Counted from the stretch's first letter, positions 26,901 to 37,620 are shown. The stretch: DNA of 64,000 nucleotides from Ooceraea biroi (GCF_003672135.1 NC_039512.1:1086874-1150873), one strand, 5' to 3'. The notes: generated by a model from the letters alone, not told the origin. Program-made: numbers and translations.

Positions 26901-28749
26901 ACAAACAGGTATCAATCACGAGCATTTTAAATATTTATCAAGCTATAATTAATAACGACGTACTTGCTTTCTGCCTCGTTGTGTGTGGCGAACGATATAA
27001 TTCGCGCGTTTGTAGCGAGAGTCGAATTTACAAACTAACCAATTGTCGTCATCAAATGCGCGTGCAAATCGCGTACTGCGGATTAAAACGTCCGGTTTTG
27101 CTTAATTGCGAGATATTTCGCAGATCCCCGGGTCGATCGGCGGGTGACGCCGGTATTCCGCGTCGAATTCGGGGATGAAATCGCGTATGTGCGATATGCG
27201 ACGAATCCCATCGAATACCGAAATTAGGTCCGCTCCATTAGAATCTCATTACGCTGAATAATTCTTGCGCGTGACGTCAATACGAAATGTAATCGAATAC
27301 CGTTGTAATAAAAACCTCGTTACGACAACGGCATCTTTCAACGATTTGTTGCAACGCGATATTAAGCAAGCGCCATTACGATAATATAATATTACTCCAA
27401 TTTCAATGGCGTGTTTCGGGTTTTGTGTGTCCGCTCTGCGAGACGCCTCGCGCTTTAGCGTTTGCATCGGGACGCTTCCCTTAATCGTTCAAATATTTAG
27501 TTTCGCAAATTGCAACGGGATATCCTGTACAGCCGCGCGTTGGCGCCGGCTCCCGCTACAACGTTCCGCTAAGAAGGCGTTCTGCATCCCGTTTTAATGA
27601 GGCGCGACGCTTCAAGCCGAATCGGCTTTGAAGAGATATCGGGTGTCGGCTAATGTCACACCGGACGCAACGCCGCGTTTTCGCGACGGTTCGTAGCACA
27701 AAAGTATCGTGTTGAAAGTCGCGCAACGATGAGAACGTTGAGAGACGAATACCCTTGACGGTGCCGCGCGTGGAATGCCCCGTGCGTATCAGCGAGTCGC
27801 CTCTCGCTCGCTTTTATGCCGATAGGCCGCTCGCTCGCTAGAAGCGCGATTCCCATACCTTGCGTTTGCGCGGTCAAATTATACAAGATACTTTAGAAAT
27901 TAGATAACAAAATTTTAGAAATTAGATGGCCGTTACTTTTTCGTATTTAATTAAACGCTTATCTTGTAGTAATTAAACTTGGAGCAAATTCTATTTGGCG
28001 ATTATCCTGTCCTTGTTATTCACTGTACAGAGACAGAGAGAGAGAGAGAGAGAGAACATGATGATTACGTTGATACGATCATTAAATGGAACTTACTTGT
28101 AGAAGGATGAAATTGGTGGAATTCATTTGCATTTGGTAAATTTACATTGATTAAACAGTATTTTGTTAAATTACGCTCGGAAACTCAGTTCTCCTGAAGC
28201 TTTCCAATTTTCAAGGCGATTGCGCAAAAACATCTCGCATTAATTGTAATGAGATGCCCAATTCGCATACATATAACTGCGTCTTATGGTCCGTACAGTG
28301 AGGCAGACATATTCTTGCGTATTTCTCGCGCATGATGTCCTCTTGACGTTGATACTTTGACCTATCTCCCCTCGTTTCACAAGGGGTCTTCGGCAAGTCA
28401 CAAGAATAAATGGCCGCGTCCGGTTACGTGTCCTCCCCCGCGCTCCTAAAACGTGCGCGGGGGTCATAAATTACGTCGTTGTAATCTGTCTAGCGATGGC
28501 AACGCAATTTCTGTTGAATCTGTTGACGTTTATTGGACTGTTCGGCTTTTATTACTGTCATCGTCCATTATGCATGCGCTATCGCTGCATTGAATTACGA
28601 CGCCTACATTCGTTCCGTGAGGAGGGTAGTCGTCGATTTCGGACATGTTGCCGACTCTTACGTTCACGACGGCCGACAGCGGATCGCGGTTCGGACTAGG
28701 GAAAGGAAAAAAGAACACGATTAATCAGAGATAGAGATAGAGAGAGAAA

Positions 28750-28785
<36 letters not shown>

Positions 28786-31700
28786 GAGAAAGAGAGAGAG
28801 AAAGAGAGAATGACTGATAGGCAGTGGCACGCACAGATCTAGATGTGGACAGATCATGATGTACTTGTTATTTGTTATTGTCGCAGCTTACCCCGCCGTC
28901 TACAGCCAGTTTCCTCAGGCTATTCCTCAGCCGATGACCGCGGTGGCGCCCACGCAGAGGGAAGGTAAGTACAACACGCTCATCAACGTCTAACTGTTGA
29001 CTGTAAACACGAACGACTGTAGACCCGAGATTGTAGATCCACGTCCCGTACACACGTCCAGACACGAATTATCCCTCGTCGGCGCCCAACGAGGTGCAAG
29101 ACGGAGTTTCGACTTCTCCCGGTCGCGGTCGCCGTTGCCGTTGCCGTTGCCGCCACCACCACCACCACCGCCATCGCCATCACCGCCGCCCGTACCGTTA
29201 ATTCCATACCTCGCAAATAAGGCATCGCGTCGGTGGTCGATTATACGAGAGCAAGAACGACGGGCGGCGGATAATCAATCCGGAGCGCGCGTTCCACTCC
29301 GCTTTGTCATCTCTGTGCTCATAGTCTCTCCTTGATTTAATTACACGACACGGCAATTACGCTGGGCGATTACCTAAAAATGCCTCCAAATCCCGCGCCG
29401 CGCTCCCGCATTTCGCTCGTCATTTCGAATCATCATGAATTCACGAACATTGATGGGCTTCTTCTTGGTCGAAAGGCACTTGCCGCTTTAGGGATGAACG
29501 CTCCGATTCAATCGATCCCGTAATTTTAATCTCGGATGCTCGGATAGTCGCACGAAGCCGTAGGAAGATTAATTAAAAATCATCGGTCTAAATGAAAGAA
29601 CGCGATCGGTCAGGAAGGCGCAACGCGAGTCTCGGCTAGCTAATATATCAAGCCGGGCTGGTTATCTATTACGCTATTCTCGTGGAAAGGGGGTGGTACA
29701 GAAGAAGAGCGCCGGAGGCAGGGAAAAAGTCGACCGGGCAAGTATGGGGTTAGAAGAGGGCTGAGCGAGCCAGCGCCTAATTGCAATTAACAACTCGCCA
29801 TTATTAGAATATACGACGCCTCGCAATGAGATAATGCAAATAAAACGAAAGTTTTAATTACTTTGCCGCTACGCCCGCCGGCGATCCGTTGTTACATCGC
29901 AGGATAATGGAAAGTTTACCGCGACAGCGCTACCCCTCCTCCGTTTTATCCAGCCTCAACCCTCTGCTCCTTTCCCTCCGACCGCTACGTCCGCCTAATT
30001 CTCCTCCTCCTCCTCCTCCTCTCTCTCTCTCTCCACCTCTCGCTCCTCTTTGCCCGTTCCCATTTTCGTCCCACCTGATCTCTTTCGTCTCGTCGATACG
30101 TTCTGACGTTTTCCCATGCGCCACGATTAAATCGCAAGCGGTACACGCGATATACTCGAGCGGTAAGAGGGATTCCGAATCGAATTTGCTTCCAGCGCGT
30201 GGTGGGAAGCTTCGCGAATTTGTTAACGCGTCTCTCCAAATCCCTCGGATGAAGAAAGCTATTAATAAATTCATTTTCCGAACGAGTATATAAGCTTCGC
30301 AACACGAAATTTCCTGTTAACGGTCGTTGTGAGCAGTCACTCGTAAGTTAATCTAAAGGATACGTCCCATACGTTAAATTGTTGCTCCCAGGATTACGTT
30401 GCACTTTCACGTAAACACCATAGTTTGAATAATCCAGTTGAAATGACAAAGATCTCACAGTTCTTTTCGTGTAAGACACACCGTCGGAAACACAAATAGC
30501 TCCCAAAGTTTCTTGAAAAAGAAAGCGGCGCTTATGTTGCTCTCTCGGACTTGTTGGAAACTTCTGTCTTAGACGCAAGTTTCGTAAGAATAAAGGAAAC
30601 GTGTGTGCGCAGACGCTCTATCTTTTAGCGAAACTTATGTTAGATGTCAAAGTCGTTAGGCGTGCCGCAATATCGGACGGAACCCAGGGGAGCCGAAAGG
30701 GAATCGACGTTATTGTCATCATTGCATGACAGTGGTATCGATCTATTATTGACTGTCGCTTCGCGAGTTTACCCTTGCTCCGTGTTACTTTAAGCTCCTT
30801 GATCGTTGTTCTGGGTGTTCTACGTCTTACATGATGTTCTCGGTGTTCGTATATACGTTTCTTCTCTCTGGACCATGTTGTGTCACGATATTTTTTAAAC
30901 GTTTGTTAACGGATAGCTCTCCTTCCTTCCTTCCTTTTTTTTCTCTTTTTTCTCTTTACGTGAGCGTAACTCGGATGTTAATTCGGTGTTTCGCACTCGA
31001 TGTCAGTGGCTGTTCTCGGTGTTGCGCTGTCGACCGATGTTGGTTGTTGCTTCGCTACGAGACGGTGATACGTGCATTGCGGAGATCCTGCGAGATCGCC
31101 CGCGTCAGAAGTCGACATGAATCCGTTTCGCGATCGGAAGACGTTTGCGGACATCAAGGTATCGTTAAAATAACTCAACTGCATTAAGAAATTCAAACAT
31201 TCAAGAGACGCAATAATAAAAAGCCTGTATTTGGATGTCGAAGTTTATTGTTAATATTTCGCATATGAAAATTTGGCATATATGTTTTCAGAGGAAAAAT
31301 GTTTATAGTATTATGCTTTAATCACATCCGAGTTGTTGATTGTTAAGCAATTGCTAAGCACGTTTGGTGAATTTTTACTCGTGCGGAAAAACGACCGTGA
31401 ATTTAGACGTCTTGGTGTTTCATGTGTAGCGTACTACTGTTACTTTTCAATAGAAGTAGACGCAAGGTAGTCGTTCTCATTAAATTCGCGTGCATATACC
31501 GCGTGTGTGCCAATTAGAGAGGCGAAAACCAATTTCAGGATCAACGATCGCTCGCGCGCGACACGACGACGGGCTTTAATTTATGGCTCGTTCTTCGTGA
31601 TTTCGTCGTCCACCGCAATTCCCCTTCCGCGCTCTTCCTAGTCGGAACCGGAAACCCGTCGACATTCGTGCTAATTTGGGTTTCGCGTGACAGCCACGAT

Positions 31701-33426
31701 CGAGTTATTACCGGGACGAAGTCGTTTCGCGCACGGGGGGAGGGGGGGGGAGAGTTTGTCACTCTTTGCGTAAATCGCAGGGACAGGTTTGCGATTTCTC
31801 GAGGCGCTAACAAGTACACAACAACATTAATCTGTAATTGGCGGGAAAGTTTCTATTGAAACGGTGATTTGTAGAATATCGCTCTTTCATATCGGGACTA
31901 CGAGGGACTTACAAATCGCGAACGGATTGCTTCGCAAGTCGGGTATGAATAACACGATACTTATCAGGAAAACATATCTGGCAATATCCGAGCATGAGAA
32001 ACTTTTACCCTTTCGGATCTCGTGATCAGGAATTTTGTGACCCGGCACGAACTTTTGCAAACCGATCGTAATGCGCGATTTTCGGCAACTGCGATTAAAC
32101 TTACTCTCCAGACGATCAACGAAAATCACCTCCGGATCGGATGAAAATATCCTCGTAAAACCACCGTAAAATTTCGTCTGCGTCGCACACATTAATTCTT
32201 AAAGTTACCGGGATACGCGCGCGATAATAATCTTATCGACCGGCAAACGTGTTCAACGAGTCATGAGGGTCTATCGTTGAGCACCGGCGTACCGGAAGTC
32301 ACCGGAAGTAATCGGACTCAAAATGGACAATTATACTTTGCGACGATTCGACCAGCATGTCCCGACCGCTTCCCGGAGGAATCCTTCCGCGAAAGATCCC
32401 TTCGGGAAGGAGGGGTGAACAGGTCGCGATGAGTAGCACCCCAAAAGTTGAGTGGCAGCCATCTCATTACTTAAATGCGTCCGTTAGTCGGGAGAAGCTC
32501 TGGGCAAGAGAGCAGAAGTTTCCACGGTCATAATCGCCGCTAATTGACGTTGGAGTTATAAAGTTCAGTGAAATTAGCTAAATCCTTATTTGGACTGCCG
32601 TTGTAGCGGGTAGTCTTCCCTCTTCGTTTCCTCCCTCGGGAATTTCCAGCGCGGCCGAATTAAGCTCCCCGATATCCTTGGCATTTTAACGCCAGAAGTC
32701 AAAAAAAGAGCGCTCAAGCGGCTACTTAAGCGGCCGTAGGATGGCATGACAAGGTATTCGATTATGCGAGAATCGAATTACGAGCGATATATGCGCGAAG
32801 TGTAAAACGTAACGCAATTTTCCAGCGTGGATCTCGACGTAAGCTCTTAGGATAATTAAATTATGTATATTCCTGTGTCAATTAACGTTTATATCGTATT
32901 AACCTCGTTCGTAATTGGATAACATACATATTCGGAAAAGGGGAGGCGAGTTTCCGCGCACGGTGACGGCACATTCGGATCATATTTGGAACACTCGTAC
33001 GGCAGGCATAAAACGACGGATTATCGTGTCTGGCAAAATACGGGAGTATATCGCACTATCGTAATCAGTGTCATCACTATCATCGTCACCACGCCCATTA
33101 TCCATTCACTCATCTCAGCATCCATCACCTCATGTCATTGTCATTGTGTTGTAAATCCCAGTGTTGTGTGTGTATATTTGAAAGTATAAATACTCAACGT
33201 TACTTGAACCGGGATATCTCAATCATTGCAGTCACGAGCGGGATATCCCCGTGACTTTTTTCTAATCATTCTTTCGCTCTCAACTTTCGGCCATTTCACA
33301 TCATTTTTCTGTCATTCACTCGCAGCCAGTTTGACTTTTTCGCTCGACTCATGTTCACATGTCATTTGCGCGATCATTTGCGGGAGACAAAATCATGTTA
33401 TACGTCATCATCTCGCACTCGGGCGC

Positions 33427-33463
<37 letters not shown>

Positions 33464-35782
33464 GGTATTGTCGTCACGAGTCGACCAGATTCATCTTCAT
33501 TCATCAGAGAAAACTAACGACTCCAGACGAAAAGAAGAAAAAGTAATCAGAAAAATACGCAATACCCGTCGGCGACCTCGCTGACGGCTCTCGTATCGCG
33601 CGCAATCATTTATATTTACGAGGAACAGAACTCATCCAGAACTAACATTCTAACTTGAGTATTATACTTCAAGTTTAGATGTTTAGATGTGCTCTGATTT
33701 ATATGGTAGGATGCTCTATCTCAGGACCCGAGGGCTGCAACCTGTTCATCTACCACCTGCCCCAGGAGTTTGGTGACGGCGAGCTCATGCAGATGTTCCT
33801 CCCGTTCGGCAACGTTATCTCCTCCAAAGTCTTCATCGACCGGGCGACCAACCAGAGTAAATGCTTCGGTAAGTGCGACGGCACCGCCAACGAATTTCAG
33901 AACTGCTGGCGGCAACGGAAAATACATCACACCATCGTACGTTTCCTGACAATATCTACGTGAGGAGATACGCAATCATGCTAGTGCTAAACGCCGATCT
34001 GGAAGTGGACACGATGCCATTTGTCTTGACGACATTTGCCTTGAGACATTTGTCGTGTGCCAAGTATTAATGAGTATTAATGAGTATTAATTAATCTTAC
34101 TTTATTGCAGGATTTTAATCATGACGGGAACTGTTAGATAAGGGATGATACGGGAAGCCGTGTATGCGTTATATTATATACCGTACACGCTTCTTTCATG
34201 AGAATAATCTAAAATGTTTTCATCCCGAAATGTAATCGCGAATCATGACGTGGCTATGCACGATATGTCTGTAATTATTACTATGACTTTCAATCAGTCA
34301 CACACTACGATGCTCTAAATGACTCTACGCGTTTCCAATCAGCGGTGGATTAATCATGGAAATTTAATTCGTCCCGCTCTCCCGTATTAGCGAACGGACC
34401 GAGTAGACTGAATATGAATGCCGCTTCAATGGAACCAAAATCAAACCACGCAGTTCTTTTTTAGGGACTATGCAGAGGGGACCGAAACAGAGAATGCGGA
34501 TAAAAGCCGCTGGCGTTCCTTTGATTAATCGTATCCGGGAGTATGAGGATACGGATAATTGGACGATCCCATTCGTCCGTTCGGTCCTTGGTCTATGTTC
34601 ACGTTCATCCACGTGCGATTTATACATTTGCGCCGGCATAGGTATTTGTCCGTTCCTGCACGAGTTTCGCCATTCGCGAAAAAAACCGGCGGGCTCGCAA
34701 CGACGCCGACGCGTCATTATGCCCGCGTTTGATTGCATCCATTTTTTTGCCCCGTCGCGCGTATAATTATGCCAGCAGTGGAAAAATATACAGAGGTTTG
34801 CATCACTTTGATGAATATTCTTCGATCGGATCAGTTTAGCGAAAAGACTCTTTGACGCGACAGTTTTTCTCGGAGAAATTCGTCAGATAATTGCAATCAC
34901 TGCGAGAACATTTTCTCCTTGTATGAAAACTCGGCATGGCTTAGTTTTTCCTCCCACGACAAGCTTTTTCCGAGAGGTTAAAATAATCAAGGTGCCCTTC
35001 GACCGCGAAGTAAAAGTAATTTGCGGAGGAAAGCGAATCATGGATGGGCAGAAGACGAAGGATCTGGATTGGTCAGGCAGTTTAGGTCGCCATGATGGCG
35101 AAACTAAAATGGGATCGACGCTAATGGTCAAAATTGGCTTAAACCGAGAAAGTCGTGACGATCTTTCGGAACGTTCCCGCTGTGGGGTTTCGTTATCGTG
35201 TATCCGCCCTTCCAGCGTAACTTGGATAATATCTAGTCCACGAACGAAAACTTTATATTTTTTACAGATCTGATTCATCTAGATCTTATCCCGTTTGCCT
35301 CTGAAATAGTCAATACTGTTGTCGAGATAAACTTGATGCGCTTAAAAATGCTAACTTTTTTCTTATCGTACGTAATTTTCCGAAGTGTGTGACTGTAAAT
35401 GTTACAAGATATTAATATGCCATCTTATTCGTTAAAAGATGTACTTATCATCGATTATTCAACGTATTTAATAATTTGCTAATTTCACTATAACAATGCT
35501 ATAACAAGCAGATTGAACAATCTACCCTTATGCATTGGTGAGCATCATTACTGAGTACCAATCACTCTCAAGTCTCTTGTAATATTGAACGAGGATCGTA
35601 AGGGATAAAAACTGTTACGTGCTGCAGGATTCAATCAACGTTTAATATTTTCAGGTTTCGTGTCGTTCGATAATCCAGCGAGCGCGCAAACAGCGATCCA
35701 AGCGATGAACGGCTTCCAAATAGGGATGAAACGATTAAAAGTCCAGTTGAAGAGGCCCAAGGATGCCAGCCGGCCATACTAA
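9969..35782 (+). CDS. bru3: CELF/Bruno RNA-binding protein, bruno-3 type (3' half, 8 exons)
   Basis: The spliced product is the C-terminal part of a CELF protein, which binds UGU-rich RNA in nucleus and cytoplasm to control splicing, translation and decay. Coding exons are 9969-10048, 20823-20966, 21325-21454, 24088-24243, 25103-25183, 28887-28964, 33725-33868 and 35655-35782. All have GT/AG ends and phases that join without a break (941 nt, about 312 residues in the window). Order: end of RRM2 (GCAFVKL, HGSQTMP, VVKFADTDKER), an Ala/Pro/Gln-rich divergent linker, then complete RRM3 with RNP2-like LFIYHLP and RNP1 KCFGFVSF. The protein ends KRPKDASRPY, the CELF signature C-terminus. HGSQTMPGASSS places it in the CELF3-6 group, hence bruno-3 rather than aret/bruno-1; that subgroup call is from remembered family sequences. 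The 5' part (start codon, RRM1) is outside the window. Confidence 0.93.
10991..11037. repeat. Inverted repeat, 11-bp arms
   Basis: TTTGACTTACA at 10991-11001 pairs with TGTAAGTCAAA at 11027-11037, leaving a 25-nt spacer that holds a second, imperfect complementary pair. It could form a hairpin in the intron RNA. Confidence 0.6.
11395..11651. repeat. Degenerate direct repeat pair, about 50 bp
   Basis: 11395-11446 and 11606-11651 share TTAATTAT, GAATTATGCA, ATCT and a closing ATTTC in the same order, with about 6 bases of gap. It looks like an old local duplication in the intron. Confidence 0.45.
12885..13625. repeat. Three-copy intronic motif, about 30 bp
   Basis: Related units at 12885-12916, 13103-13133 and 13596-13625. 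The second and third share GCAATATTTCTCCAG and GGCTCAAT with one difference in 24 bases; the first is more diverged. The first and third also share flanking TCACGC. All are in the same orientation. Function unknown. Confidence 0.6.
19600..19803. mobile_element. MITE-like element with 15-bp terminal inverted repeats
   Basis: AGGATGTTAAAAAAG at 19600-19614 is matched exactly in reverse complement at 19789-19803, enclosing 174 bp with no coding capacity. Size and structure suit a miniature inverted-repeat transposable element. I could not see a target-site duplication at the ends, so the borders or the nature of the element may be wrong. Confidence 0.4.
20823..20966 (+). CDS. bru3: bru3 exon, end of RRM2 and start of linker
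   Basis: This 144-nt exon (48 codons, phase 0 at both ends) runs from a ttacag acceptor to a gtgggt donor. It begins GASSSIVVKFADTDKERQLR, the last strand of RRM2 and the conserved helix after it, then turns into the linker (NPFVFNQFGAYNAYAQ). Because both ends are phase 0, skipping it would keep the frame but break RRM2. Confidence 0.95.
20967..21324 (+). other. bru3 short intron (358 nt)
   Basis: Donor gtgggt, acceptor in the tandem TAGCAG at 21322-21327. The pyrimidine tract before the acceptor is weak and broken by purines, which fits variable use of the two AGs. Nothing else stands out. Confidence 0.85.
21325..21454 (+). CDS. bru3: bru3 exon, Ala/Gln-rich linker, tandem acceptor
   Basis: This 130-nt exon encodes QQAALMAAATAQGTYINPMT onward to VVPPTS and matches the Ala-rich divergent domain of CELF proteins. 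The acceptor reads TAGCAG, so splicing can occur after either AG. The upstream choice (21325) gives QQAAL, the downstream choice (21328) gives QAAL. It leaves in phase 1 at a strong gtaagt donor. Confidence 0.92.
21455..24087 (+). other. bru3 intron (2.6 kb)
   Basis: Donor gtaagt, acceptor ctcgtag. It contains a (GA)n tract at 23896-23923 within a longer purine-rich run. An ATACAGGGTG decamer at 22604-22613 resembles ends of some insect repeats but is too short to call. No exon-like frame was recognised. Confidence 0.8.
23882..23923 (+). repeat. (GA)n microsatellite upstream of bru3 exon at 24088
   Basis: Pure GA run at 23896-23923 inside a longer purine-rich stretch. Confidence 0.9.
24088..24243 (+). 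CDS. bru3: bru3 exon, linker segment
   Basis: This 156-nt exon (phase 1 in, phase 1 out) encodes a Pro/Gly/Asn-rich linker including TGQPVNGAIPSLPSP and VYTNGIPQTYAG. The acceptor is ctcgtag and the donor is gtgagt after GGA C. The remaining two bases of the Pro codon come from the next exon, so the join reads YAGPQGLPNG. A (GA)n tract ends 165 nt upstream. Confidence 0.9.
24244..25102 (+). other. bru3 intron (859 nt)
   Basis: Donor gtgagt, acceptor attccag. Antisense frame 24129-24626 overlaps the exon and looks like a shadow of its codon bias. Nothing else is seen. Confidence 0.8.
25103..25183 (+). CDS. bru3: bru3 exon, linker segment
   Basis: This 81-nt exon follows the attccag acceptor and encodes the rest of Pro, then QGLPNGEAALQHAAAYSGMQ and PYAGVA, ending in phase 1 before gtaagt. 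Another AG lies five bases downstream (cgcag), but only the upstream AG restores the frame with the previous exon. In other CELF proteins the equivalent segment reads LQQAYAGVQQYAAAYP, which supports the assignment. Confidence 0.9.
28035..28055 (+). repeat. (AG)n microsatellite
   Basis: Pure AG run in the intron before exon 28887. Confidence 0.85.
28727..28810 (+). repeat. Long purine (GA)n tract upstream of bru3 exon at 28887
   Basis: 84 nt of almost pure purine with a pure GA core at 28754-28782, ending about 77 nt before the exon acceptor. Such tracts can form triplex DNA and bind GAGA-type factors. Confidence 0.9.
28887..28964 (+). CDS. bru3: bru3 exon, linker just before RRM3
   Basis: This 78-nt exon (phase 1 both ends, so skippable in frame) encodes AYPAVYSQFPQAIPQPMTAV then APTQRE, the Pro/Gln stretch that leads into RRM3. 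Acceptor is tcgcag, donor gtaagt. A long purine (GA)n tract ends about 77 nt before the acceptor. That leaves a short pyrimidine region for splicing and could affect exon inclusion. Confidence 0.92.
29131..29190 (+). repeat. GCC/ACC trinucleotide-rich patch
   Basis: Imperfect triplet repeats (GCCGTT, ACC, GCCATC). They produce spurious Pro- and Ala-rich open frames. Confidence 0.8.
30001..30033 (+). repeat. (CTC)n then (CT)n
   Basis: Compound pyrimidine microsatellite in an intron. Confidence 0.85.
33430..33461 (+). repeat. (GA)n microsatellite
   Basis: 32-nt pure GA run about 265 nt upstream of the RRM3 exon. Confidence 0.9.
33725..33868 (+). CDS. bru3: bru3 exon, first two thirds of RRM3
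   Basis: This 144-nt exon (phase 1 both ends) encodes GPEGCNLFIYHLPQEFGDGE onward to DRATNQSKCF. It holds the RNP2-like strand LFIYHLP and the first helix of RRM3, and near-identity to CELF proteins is obvious by eye. The donor gtaagt cuts inside the RNP1 octamer KCFGFVSF, the usual last-intron position of CELF genes. Confidence 0.96.
33869..35654 (+). other. bru3 last intron (1.8 kb), splits RRM3 RNP1
   Basis: Donor gtaagt, acceptor tttcag. A 10-bp unit is repeated three times at 34064-34093. Two overlapping open frames (34923-35273 on the + strand, 34883-35278 on the - strand) are about 116 and 131 codons, but neither has homology I can see. Confidence 0.82.
34064..34093 (+). repeat. 10-bp tandem repeat, three units
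   Basis: GTATTAATGA repeated twice and followed by GTATTAATTA, in the last bru3 intron. Confidence 0.85.
35655..35782 (+). CDS. bru3: bru3 terminal coding exon, end of RRM3 and stop
   Basis: After a ttttcag acceptor this 128-nt coding segment completes RNP1 (GFVSF), then DNPASAQTAIQAMNGFQIGM, KRLKVQLKRPKDASRPY and a TAA stop at 35780-35782. This C-terminus is the CELF family signature. The exon continues into the 3' untranslated region. Confidence 0.97.
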
Positions 35783-35888
35783 CCCACGTCCTAGCCTAGA
35801 AAATCTGGACGGGTCGCCCCCTACGTCATAACTTACAGAGTAGGTTCCTTTTGTTACAGAGATAACATTAACGTTTATTTTATGTTTT

Positions 35889-35923
35889 AAAAATATTCAA
35901 TTAATTATTAATTGAATATTTTT
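35889..35923 (+). repeat. Perfect palindrome, 17-bp arms, in proximal bru3 3' UTR
   Basis: AAAAATATTCAATTAAT at 35889-35905 is followed by one T and then its exact reverse complement to 35923. It begins 107 nt after the bru3 stop. In RNA it would form an AU-rich hairpin of about 15 bp once a loop is allowed. Confidence 0.85.
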
Positions 35924-37620
35924 TAGCAATCCCATCTCTCCTAATACTTTGTAAAGCGAAGACCATTGGTGCCGCCTTTGATTACAATCGCACAATATTT
36001 GATATTTGATTTTCATTATCAATACTTGAATAATGCTATATAATGTATCACTTGAAAATCTTGAGATGCACTTCCACTTCTTCAGCTTCCATGAATTATA
36101 CATGGTACCGTATCTGCTCTGTATTGCAGATGTCGTACGAGAACGTGAGCTCGATGGACGCTCGACGATCAGGAGTGACGAGTTTGAATCACCGTTACAA
36201 CGCTCTCCACCGTAACAACTTAGTATACTAGCTAGTTAATTCATTAGAGGGTAACAATTTAGACGTCACTAGGACAAAAAAAAACAACGCCTTCAATGTC
36301 GTCGAAGTCTCGCGCGGCGACGACGGCGAAGAGGCTGAAGCGAGAAGCGATGAAGGATGTTCTGCGCTGAACCCAGCCCGAGAGAAGAAGAAGAAGAAGA
36401 AGAATCGGAAGAGAGGAGGAGACGCGGCACGCTAAAATAACGTTCCCCAGATGCTCGGATAATCGGAATCCTCCGTCGACGGGCGACATCGGCTTTACCC
36501 TTTCTCCCTTCACCTTCACTCTCACTTTCGCGAATCTGCATGTTTCTTTCTGTCCTTCGCGAGTTTAGCCTCTGTCCCTACTGCCAGGTGAGAGATTACG
36601 TTCGGGCTCGTGGACGAGCGTGCGGCGGAACATGAGCACTTGGAGGATCTGACCATCCTGGGATGATCTGCCGGAAGTCCGAGCTGGCCGAGCTCGTCGT
36701 TCCGAGCGATACACGGCCACGGCGTCGCGACGTCGCAATCATCAATCGACAATAGCTATCACGAAATATCCCGTCGAAAACACGCCTCCAGGACTCTCGT
36801 CGTGTTCGTCGCAAGTCCGACAGCGCAACAATATACCATGTGCGCAACCGCTAGGCAAGTAGATCAGAGCCGGACTGTAAGCACGTGGACCGATCGATCC
36901 TCAAGAGGTTCCGATCGTACTGGATCGTCGCGTCTGTCGATCGAGACGAAACAGCTCGGAGCGACCAGCAACGCGAGAGGCCGACGAATCCTTTTGTATC
37001 GCACGAGGCGAACGGTACCGGCGACGAAGACGAACATGAATCAGTTGATGCCCGTGGGAGCGACGAAAGTAACAGAGAAACGCAAACTCGTCCCGACCGC
37101 GCGGACGAGAAGGTCTACATCTCTCTCCCAAAAAGACAAATGTCAATCATATACATTATACAGGGTGCTCCTCTGACAACTTCGCGTTTGAAAACTTTGA
37201 AAAAAAGAAAACGATGAAAAAAAAGAAAAAAAAAAAAAGAGAAAAACGCAGGGAATCAACCGGCGAACGTGGGCTCAGCGCCGATCCGACATCACCGCCG
37301 GATATCGGTTCTCCTTAACGTTTAAGGTTTAAACACATACGGCGCGCTGTAGGTTTTATATACCGCAGGTAGAAGAGGAGGAGCCGGGTTCGCGCGACGC
37401 GCACCGAGAGGCGGGGGCGGACAAGCCACATCCCGGATTCTCTCTCGCGCGCGCGCGTGCTCGTTCTTCCGGTAATAGCACTTATTACTACTATGGTTAT
37501 GGTGATTATCATTGTAATTAATCGCTAAGTAAGTGACGCGCGAGTTTCCGGCCGAAAGTAATAACCTACTCCGTTGTGGTTCCTGCGCGAGCACCGAGAT
37601 GGGAGGAATCGCGTACGGGC

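Larger units (their letters stand above)
25184..28886 (+). other. bru3 intron (3.7 kb)
   Basis: Donor gtaagt, acceptor tcgcag. It holds a CA/TA-rich alternating purine-pyrimidine patch at about 25855-25965, a 22-bp-period direct duplication at 27892-27927, a (GA)n at 28035-28055 and the long purine tract at 28727-28810. No exon recognised. Confidence 0.8.
28965..33724 (+). other. bru3 intron (4.8 kb) before RRM3
   Basis: Donor gtaagt, acceptor tctcag. It contains a GCC/ACC trinucleotide-rich patch (29131-29190), a CTC/CT tract (30001-30033), a UG-rich stretch (33161-33180) and a (GA)n (33430-33461). Open frames near 29889-30293 come from the simple repeats. No exon recognised. Confidence 0.8.

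Noticed and set aside
18924..30729. Several TGCATG (Rbfox-type) motifs in bru3 introns, for example 20530-20535 and 28571-28576 near exons
   Set aside because: The number seen is about what chance gives for a hexamer over this length, so no enrichment can be claimed.
34883..35278. Overlapping 116- and 131-codon frames in the last bru3 intron
   Set aside because: Open on both strands without homology or splice signals; the intron is well defined by the split RRM3 motif.
36259..37217. Overlapping frames just downstream of the bru3 stop
   Set aside because: Frames on both strands in the same GC-rich block with no recognisable protein; best explained as stop-poor composition in the 3' UTR.
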